From assembly GCA_017428765.1 (NCBI GenBank), contig JAFRQF010000008.1, forward strand, positions 1 to 60,989: 60,989 nucleotides of DNA, in the 5' to 3' direction. Shown here in pieces: positions 53,257 to 60,989 of this stretch. The position numbers and the translations under genes were made by a program. The notes under the pieces were generated by a model, which saw nothing but the letters and a program-made list of their open reading frames with translations, was not told the DNA's origin and did no database searches. The DNA comes from Erysipelotrichaceae bacterium. Its GTDB lineage: Bacteria; Bacillota_I; Bacilli_A; Erysipelotrichales; Erysipelotrichaceae. Numbering within the stretch: the first letter of the stretch is position 1; each line of letters opens with the position of its first letter.

Positions 53257-53475
53257 CGGGACTAAAATAAAACGCCCCTATCTCTAAGGACGTTTGAAAC
53301 GCGGTACCACCTTAGTTCATGTCTTGCGACATGCCCTTCATTATGCCTTAACGCGGCTGACGTTTCGCTCCAAGTTTTTATTCGGATAAATGTGCCTGTT
53401 TCCATCCCACCATCGGAAACTCTCTGAAAGTCCTTAGATATCTTACTCGTCTCTTCTTCGCGACAAGGATATTTT
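53257..53475 (-). promoter_or_regulatory. T-box leader (lysine) of lysS
   Basis: The minus strand shows the T-box antiterminator sequence AAGGTGGTACCGCG (53314-53301), followed by a terminator with AAACGTCC and GGGCGTTT arms and a TTTTATTTT tail (53295-53263). Upstream are the S-turn-like GAGTAAGATAT, the AGAGAG and GATGGTGGGATGGAAAC segments of stem I, and a candidate AAA specifier in CGAATAAAAACTTGG. TAAAAT at 53476-53471 is a likely -10. Uncharged tRNA-Lys would allow read-through into lysS. Confidence 0.9.
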
Positions 53476-53510
53476 ACACGAAAAGGCCGATAAACAAAAG
53501 GTTTTTTGTA

Positions 53511-53634
53511 CAAAACAAAACCCGCACGTAAGACATAGGAGAAACGGCGTGCGGGGTGTTTATGAGTTTCTTTGATACGGAAACACATAGAGGGAGAGTC
53601 TGTGGGTCAAATTTCTTTGACACTCTTATTATGC
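53511..53634 (-). ncRNA. Candidate small RNA with its own terminator
   Basis: A minus-strand CATAAT (53634-53629) is followed by GTCAAA/TTTGAC pairing and, 70 bases on, by a strong terminator with arms CGTGCGGG and CCCGCACG (53555-53521) and a TTTTGTTTT tail. No open frame is convincing. It lies between the HAD gene and the lysS leader; a palindrome, GTTAGCAATTGCTAAC, at 53643-53658 stands just upstream and could be an operator. Confidence 0.35.
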
Positions 53635-53642
53635 ACAAGTTA

Positions 53643-53658
53643 GTTAGCAATTGCTAAC
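53643..53658. repeat. Perfect 16-bp palindrome
   Basis: GTTAGCAATTGCTAAC, nine bases upstream of the candidate CATAAT box. It may be an operator for the short RNA transcribed toward lysS; no factor can be named. Confidence 0.4.
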
Positions 53659-53707
53659 CAAATGATCTGATCTTATTTTTTGTTTATCTGTCGGCTATAG
53701 ATATGGT

Positions 53708-53733
53708 AATGCCCGGTCCTAAGACCGGGCATT
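53708..53733. terminator. Strong hairpin past the HAD gene
   Basis: Perfect eleven-base arms (AATGCCCGGTC and GACCGGGCATT) around CTAA, starting 14 bases beyond the HAD stop. The minus-strand T-run is poor, so termination may depend on the stem alone. Confidence 0.6.
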
Positions 53734-53746
53734 CATTATTTTGTTT

Positions 53747-54892
53747 TCAGATCAGACCGAAATGTTCAAAGGCCTTATAGAAACCGTCCTTGTCGGTGTC
53801 ATCGGTCACGTAATCCGCCATCGCTTTGATGTCATCGGAACCCGAACCCATCGCAATGCCCACTTTGCAATACTCCAGCATCGGGATATCGATCTTCGCA
53901 TCGCCGATCGCAAAGGTATCCTTGCGCTCAGCTCCGATATAGTTCAATAACGTCTCGATCGCTTTTGCCTTGTCGATGTCTTTGACACCGAGGTCACCGA
54001 ACAACGCGAGGTCGCCTTTGCCTCCCCAGGTACCGGCAACAAGATCCGGGAACTCTTTGACGGAGTCCAGATGATCCTGGTAGGAATGTAAGATGAAGGA
54101 GACTTTGTTGAGGTCATCACGATAGAGGTTCTCATGTTCAACAAGACCGTGTATGACATCCCTGACTTCGATGTTTTCAACATCTTCCTTCAAAGCACCT
54201 TTGCCTGTCATGTATTTCCGTATCGTTTCCTTTGCGTTTCTGACAAAGTTTTCCGATGTGAAAAGGCCGTTGTTGGATTCCTCGTAGAAGTCCAATCCTC
54301 TTTCATTCAGCCAGTCGACGATGTGTCTGCATTGCTCATATGTGATCCTCTGGTGCATCACGACTTTGCCTTCACTTTCCACATAGGAACCGTTTCCGCC
54401 GATCATGCCGTCAAAGCCGATGTCCCAGATCTCCTTCTTGTTTTCTGCTTTGGAGCGTCCGGTCACCAGATAGACTTTGTGTCCGTTGGCCCGAAGCTTC
54501 CGCACCGCTTCTACAGCGGAGGCAGGCAGGTTGCCGTTGTAGTCATAGAGGGTACCATCAACATCGGTGAAGATGATCTTCGGTCTGTTGTTTTTTAAAT
54601 ACGTGTCCAGGTCAGAAACCTCCTTGATCGAACCTGCAGGTATCAGTTTGTAAAAATGCGGATAGAGGTGATACTTGTCTTTTTCTTCGTAAACGATGTC
54701 TTCTTTCAGATCTGTTTCATCGATGCTTAATACGACATAGTCTTGCGTTTCTTTAAAACGGGAAAGGATCTTAAAAAGACCTTTCTTTGTTGAGCTGTGG
54801 ATGAAGCCGAAATCATTCATTTCCTGTCTGCCGAAGAAGCCGTTCTTCTTTTCTTCTTCCCAGGTCGTTTTCCTGCATACATGGAAGATCAT
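53747..54892 (-). CDS. DUF952 domain fused to a Cof-type HAD-IIB hydrolase
   Basis: A 381-residue fusion. Residues 1-95 resemble DUF952: MIFHVCRKTTWEEEKKNGFF, then FGFIHSST and YPHFYKLIPAGSI. From residue 105 a Cof-type HAD phosphatase begins, with the nucleophile motif FTDVDGTLYD, VTGRS, and the late GDAKIDIPMLEY and IAMGSGSDDIKAMADYV motifs, with the cap between. Such enzymes dephosphorylate sugar phosphates or flavin and PLP derivatives. The role of DUF952 is unknown. It overlaps the small membrane-protein gene by four bases (ATGA) and lies near the beta-glucoside PTS operon. Confidence 0.85.
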   Translation of the reverse strand: MIFHVCRKTTWEEEKKNGFFGRQEMNDFGFIHSSTKKGLFKILSRFKETQDYVVLSIDETDLKEDIVYEEKDKYHLYPHFYKLIPAGSIKEVSDLDTYLKNNRPKIIFTDVDGTLYDYNGNLPASAVEAVRKLRANGHKVYLVTGRSKAENKKEIWDIGFDGMIGGNGSYVESEGKVVMHQRITYEQCRHIVDWLNERGLDFYEESNNGLFTSENFVRNAKETIRKYMTGKGALKEDVENIEVRDVIHGLVEHENLYRDDLNKVSFILHSYQDHLDSVKEFPDLVAGTWGGKGDLALFGDLGVKDIDKAKAIETLLNYIGAERKDTFAIGDAKIDIPMLEYCKVGIAMGSGSDDIKAMADYVTDDTDKDGFYKAFEHFGLI

Positions 54893-55317
54893 TTTTCGTC
54901 CTCTTTCTTTCCTTCCAGGTACTCTTTCAAAGAAGGTGTCTTCGGAAACTTCTTTAAGAGCTTGTTGATGTTGGACAGCTGTCTTGCGACCGGATTTAAG
55001 ATACCGGAAAAGTAGATGACTGCCGCAAAGATCATGAATACCGCCGCGTAAGGAAGAAGGTCCCTGCGGTCCGCTGCCGTCATCGCCAGGAAGGTGACGA
55101 TACCGGAGATCACGATGATCTCGGCCGGACGGTTGCCTCTTTGTTTCTCTTCTTTTGGAAGATCACGGTAATCTTCTCTCAATAAAAGAAGATACATCTG
55201 ATTATTGTCGATCTTGTTTTCTTTTTTGAAACGTTCGATCTTCGTTCTGGTCTGCCCATCCGCGTTTTTATAGGTACTTGTATCTTTGTAGTTTCCTGTA
55301 AGTTCTTTGTTTGCCAT
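54889..55317 (-). CDS. Small membrane protein of unknown function
   Basis: A 142-residue protein with a charged N-terminal half (NADGQTRTKIERFKKENKI), a DYRDLPKEEK segment, two adjacent hydrophobic helices (EIIVISGIVTFLAMTAA, AAVFMIFAAVIYFSGIL) and a basic tail. I recognise no family. It is translationally coupled to the DUF952-HAD gene, so both may act together at the membrane. Confidence 0.6.
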   Translation of the reverse strand: MANKELTGNYKDTSTYKNADGQTRTKIERFKKENKIDNNQMYLLLLREDYRDLPKEEKQRGNRPAEIIVISGIVTFLAMTAADRRDLLPYAAVFMIFAAVIYFSGILNPVARQLSNINKLLKKFPKTPSLKEYLEGKKEDEK

Positions 55318-55352
55318 ATGACACCTTTTCTTTCTTTACTATATTTTATTAC

Positions 55353-55372
55353 AGGGGAGGCTGGCCTCCTCT
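55353..55372 (-). terminator. Terminator of the beta-glucoside PTS operon
   Basis: AGGGGAGGC and GCCTCCTCT arms around a two-base loop, with one G-T pair, 12 bases past the last GH1 stop. The downstream T-run is weak. Confidence 0.6.
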
Positions 55373-55384
55373 GTTTCGTTTACG

Positions 55385-56896
<1,512 letters not shown>

Positions 56897-56906
56897 TTAA
56901 ATAAAA

Positions 56907-58734
<1,828 letters not shown>

Positions 58735-58764
58735 TTTTTTTAATCCTTCCTTCTTAAATATAAT

Positions 58765-58800
58765 AAGCGCTGCCGCTGACTGAGGCCTGCGACAGCGCTT
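58765..58800 (-). terminator. Intercistronic hairpin between IIC and IIA
   Basis: AAGCGCTG and CAGCGCTT arms with further inner pairing. There is no proper T-run after it on the minus strand, so it more likely stabilises the upstream message or attenuates weakly than terminates. Confidence 0.45.
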
Positions 58801-58819
58801 CAAACACTAGAATTGCAAA

Positions 58820-60043
58820 TTATTTAGCTGCAGCTTCTTCAGCGAGTTTTTCCTTCTCGTACGCCTTCAAGAACGGATACCAGATCAGACCTGATACGAC
58901 GAACTGAGCGATCGCGAAGAGGACACCCATGATCGAACCCTGCGTGGAGATCCATGTAGAGATCGGATATGGGCAGTACCATAATTCAAACTGGATCCTT
59001 GGGATCGGAGCAAGCGGGATGATCTTAGTGAAGACCCACAGCATGATCGGAAGGACGATACCCTGTAACCACATCGGTACCATGAGCAGCGGATTCCATG
59101 CAACTGCACCGAAGATGACCGGTTCGTTGATGTTGAAGATACCCGGAACTAAGCAGGCTCTTCCTAATGCCTTGAGCTCACTGGACTTGGATAAGCACAT
59201 CAGGATGACTAAGGATAAAGTCGCACCGATACCGCCGATCCACAGATAGCAGGTGTAAAGAGTCGTTTCAGTGAACAGGGACAGGTTAGCAGTTGTAGCT
59301 GTACCGGCAGCAACCAGTGCTAAGTTGTTGGCGATGTTCTGAACTTTAACAGGTTCTGACATTGGTGTTAAGACCCATGTAGAGATACCCATAGAGTAGA
59401 TGAAGCAGTATAAGAAGCAGATGATGACCAAACCCGGGAAGGAGTTAGCGATCGTTCCTAACGGAGTGAACAGAGCCTGGATACCACCGGCAATGTCAAG
59501 ACCAACGATGTCGACTAAGACCCAGCCGCAGACGACGATCAGAGCGATCGGAAGCAGAGCATCGAACCACTGTCTGACGAAGTCAGGAATGACAGAATCT
59601 TCTTTGAAGAATGAGAATTTTGCGAAAGCACCGAAGACCAGACCGGAGATGATACCTGCAAACATTGCGACGAACATACCGTTAGCGCCGTATAATGCAT
59701 GGCCCTGACCAGCTTCTTCAAGAGTTTCCGGATTGACGAAGATCATGAACAGGATCAGACCGGTGATACCAGCCAGCAATCTCTGTTTTCTGAATCTCTT
59801 CTTTTCACAGTAGTTAAATGGAATTAAGAACGCAACCATCAGAGAGATCTTGGACATCGTCCAGCCAAATGGTGTCCAGAAGCCGCCATAGACGATTGCC
59901 AAGCAGCAGAAGATCGAACCGACAAGGATGAACGGTAAGATCTGCATTAGAGAGTCTTTGATTACAACGATCCACGTGTAGTTCGTGACTTTCTGCAGAG
60001 CTGGCGCGAATTTATTCTCGAGCCAATTCATAAATTTTTTCAT
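58820..60043 (-). CDS. PTS lactose/cellobiose-family IIC permease
   Basis: A 407-residue permease with about ten membrane helices that moves and helps phosphorylate a beta-glucoside or related disaccharide. The family active segment GIFNINEPVIFGAVAWNPLLMVPMW is present, with Asn-Glu-Pro for sugar binding. KKFMNWLENKFAPALQKVTNYTWIVVIKDSLMQILPFILVGS is the usual opening. It stands alone as IIC, with IIA and IIB as separate genes around it. Cellobiose or an aryl-beta-glucoside are the likeliest sugars. Confidence 0.94.
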   Translation of the reverse strand: MKKFMNWLENKFAPALQKVTNYTWIVVIKDSLMQILPFILVGSIFCCLAIVYGGFWTPFGWTMSKISLMVAFLIPFNYCEKKRFRKQRLLAGITGLILFMIFVNPETLEEAGQGHALYGANGMFVAMFAGIISGLVFGAFAKFSFFKEDSVIPDFVRQWFDALLPIALIVVCGWVLVDIVGLDIAGGIQALFTPLGTIANSFPGLVIICFLYCFIYSMGISTWVLTPMSEPVKVQNIANNLALVAAGTATTANLSLFTETTLYTCYLWIGGIGATLSLVILMCLSKSSELKALGRACLVPGIFNINEPVIFGAVAWNPLLMVPMWLQGIVLPIMLWVFTKIIPLAPIPRIQFELWYCPYPISTWISTQGSIMGVLFAIAQFVVSGLIWYPFLKAYEKEKLAEEAAAK

Positions 60044-60094
60044 GTAAGAATTTTTCCCCTTTCTTTTCTACATGTTTTCTTTATTTAAGAGAAA

Positions 60095-60409
60095 TTATTC
60101 TCCGAATAAAGCAAGTACCTGATCAAGAGCCTTGTCACCATTGAGGTGTGCGTAAGCATCCTTTTCAATGACAGCGACCTTGACATCATAACCTTCGCAT
60201 CTTTCTTCCATTTCCTGTTTCAGATGTGCGAGGTGAGGTCCGATCATGAGGCAGTCGATCTCTTCGACATAGTCCTCAACAGTTGATTCGCTTCTTGCGT
60301 TGACAGTGATCTCAACACCTCTTGCAGCAGCAGCTTTTCTCATGTTTGCTGCCATGAAGCCGGAAGATGCGCCGGATCCGCAGACCAGTAATACGTTGTG
60401 TTTTGCCAT
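60095..60409 (-). CDS. PTS lactose/cellobiose-type IIB protein, copy 2
   Basis: A 104-residue IIB with the phospho-Cys C10 in LLVCGSGASSGFMAANMR. GGAG ten bases before the ATG at 60409 sets the start. It is 22 bases downstream of a second IIB gene. The two share the P-loop and CLMIGPHL/AIMVGPHL core but differ widely in the C-terminal half. Both may pair with the one IIC, or they may form a mixed unit. Confidence 0.92.
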   Translation of the reverse strand: MAKHNVLLVCGSGASSGFMAANMRKAAAARGVEITVNARSESTVEDYVEEIDCLMIGPHLAHLKQEMEERCEGYDVKVAVIEKDAYAHLNGDKALDQVLALFGE

Positions 60410-60431
60410 AATCTTGTTTCTCCTTTTTTGA

Positions 60432-60761
60432 TTATTCTGATTTGGAATGTTTTTCCAATTCTTCCAGTAGATGACCGATGGCTTTTTCTCCATCGAGTTT
60501 TGCATAATACCCTTTTTCCATCAGGATGACCTTGCATTCATCGCTGTAACGCTTTTTCAGGTTCTCATAGTCTCCGACAAGATGCGGTCCGACCATGATC
60601 GCATCGACATCTCCGATATAGTTTGAGATCTCACCTTCGCTTCTCGCCGTCAGATTGATTTCCAGGCCTTTTTCTTTTGCCGCAAAGCGCATCTTTGCGG
60701 CCATGAAACTTGAGGAAGCGCCGGATCCGCAGACCAGAAGAACATTCAGCTTTCTTTTCAC
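60432..60761 (-). CDS. PTS lactose/cellobiose-type IIB protein, copy 1 (GTG start)
   Basis: A 109-residue IIB, phospho-Cys C11 in LLVCGSGASSSFMAAKMR. It is first in the operon. It begins with GTG at 60761, and the nearest in-frame upstream codons meet a stop, so no ATG start is possible. No ribosome site precedes it, and TATAAT ends six bases before the GTG, so the message may be leaderless. Confidence 0.88.
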   Translation of the reverse strand: MKRKLNVLLVCGSGASSSFMAAKMRFAAKEKGLEINLTARSEGEISNYIGDVDAIMVGPHLVGDYENLKKRYSDECKVILMEKGYYAKLDGEKAIGHLLEELEKHSKSE

Positions 60762-60767
60762 GTCTAC

Positions 60768-60773
60768 ATTATA
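60768..60773 (-). promoter_or_regulatory. -10 box of the PTS operon
   Basis: TATAAT on the minus strand, inside an interrupted palindrome (ACAT, five bases, ATGT; 60766-60778) that may be an operator. The -35 region is weak (TCGATT, 17 bases up), as expected for a regulated promoter. Confidence 0.5.
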
Positions 60774-60865
60774 GATGTGTCAACGTTTTGAATCGACCAA
60801 AGATTTGCACCGTAGACGGGGCAAGTTTCTGTATGAAAAAAGGCTTTGTTATGAACTGCTAACGT

Positions 60866-60907
60866 AAAAGTAGACAAAACCCGAAAAGGCACATTGTCTA
60901 CTTTTTT
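60866..60907. repeat. Twelve-base inverted repeat at the window end, possible IS terminus
   Basis: AAAAGTAGACAA (60866-60877) and TTGTCTACTTTT (60894-60905) with a 16-base interior and a T-run after the right arm. It can act as a terminator shielding the transposase-like gene, or its TGTCTACTTTTTTCATACA half may be the left end of an insertion sequence. The remaining bases between the PTS promoter and the repeat (60785-60865) hold no gene. Confidence 0.5.
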
Positions 60908-60944
60908 CATACAATGAAGTCAGAAAGGAAGTGATGTATCACAT

Positions 60945-60989
60945 ATGGGAACGGGCAGACCTTTAGGAGGAAAGAACCGCAAATGGACA
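60945..60989 (+). CDS. Start of a probable transposase, truncated by the window edge
   Basis: Fifteen codons, MGTGRPLGGKNRKWT, are seen before the window ends. The basic, Gly-rich opening is like that of HTH-type transposase proteins of IS3-like elements. AAGGAAGTG lies upstream, rather far from the ATG. Together with the inverted repeat just before it, an insertion element entering the window end is likely. The call rests on few residues. Confidence 0.35.
   Translation, partial: MGTGRPLGGKNRKWT

Noticed and set aside
53262..53588. Minus-strand frame of 108 codons upstream of lysS
   Set aside because: It coincides with the T-box leader and its terminator; the bases are explained by RNA structure.

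Overview
The window reads as chromosomal DNA of a low-to-mid GC Gram-positive fermenter, most likely an Erysipelotrichaceae-like member of the Bacillota. The reasons are strong AGGAGG-type ribosome sites, T-box control of lysS, a glmS ribozyme, a type III (GlnN) glutamine synthetase, lactose/cellobiose-type PTS enzymes and lipoproteins with typical Gram-positive lipoboxes. This placement rests on gene content only. No rRNA, tRNA or CRISPR array is visible.

Layout. 0-4.9 kb: xylose isomerase and xylulokinase, with a divergent AraC-type regulator, then a type I asparaginase. 5.0-8.6 kb: one very large membrane-anchored surface protein. 8.7-15.9 kb: a molybdenum block made of a three-subunit molybdenum hydroxylase whose operon begins with a ModE-MocA fusion, and a divergent BtuCD-type metal/oxyanion ABC importer; a perfect 22-bp palindrome of ModE-box type lies between the two operons. 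16-18.6 kb: a clostripain-family protease with a membrane-embedded N-terminus. 19.1-22.4 kb: a GC-rich foreign segment (XRE-TPR regulator plus ABC exporter) bounded by a 14-bp copy of the guaA 3' end, a classic island attachment site.

22.4-32.7 kb: a glutamine-centred biosynthetic block, glmS (with a glmS ribozyme) and then pyrG-glnA-purA-purB-guaA in one tight operon. 32.8-36.7 kb: a PLP lyase, an SDR reductase, EF-P and a PnuC-like membrane protein. 36.7-41.9 kb: a cyclic-nucleotide signalling locus with a CHASE2 adenylyl cyclase, an HD-GYP phosphodiesterase cut from its GAF domain by one in-frame TAG, an MBL-fold hydrolase, and a divergent FecR-domain lipoprotein. 42-47.1 kb: a GH13 glucosidase, a zinc-ribbon membrane protein, the AmmeMemoRadiSam pair (with Memo and AMMECR1 fused) and a glutaredoxin. 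47.1-51.1 kb: a candidate structured RNA, a beta-lactamase-fold hydrolase, a GH32-like lipoprotein and an unknown membrane protein. 51.3-55.3 kb: LysRS fused to a tRNA-binding domain and controlled by a T-box, a DUF952-HAD fusion and a small membrane protein.

55.4-60.8 kb: a complete beta-glucoside PTS operon with two tandem IIB proteins, IIC, IIA and two GH1 enzymes, both of which carry Gln where the acid/base Glu normally sits. The window closes with an inverted repeat and the first 15 codons of a probable transposase.

The least conventional parts are the FecR/CHASE2 cyclase locus, the ModE-MocA/operator/importer circuit, the guaA island and the Gln-variant GH1 pair.
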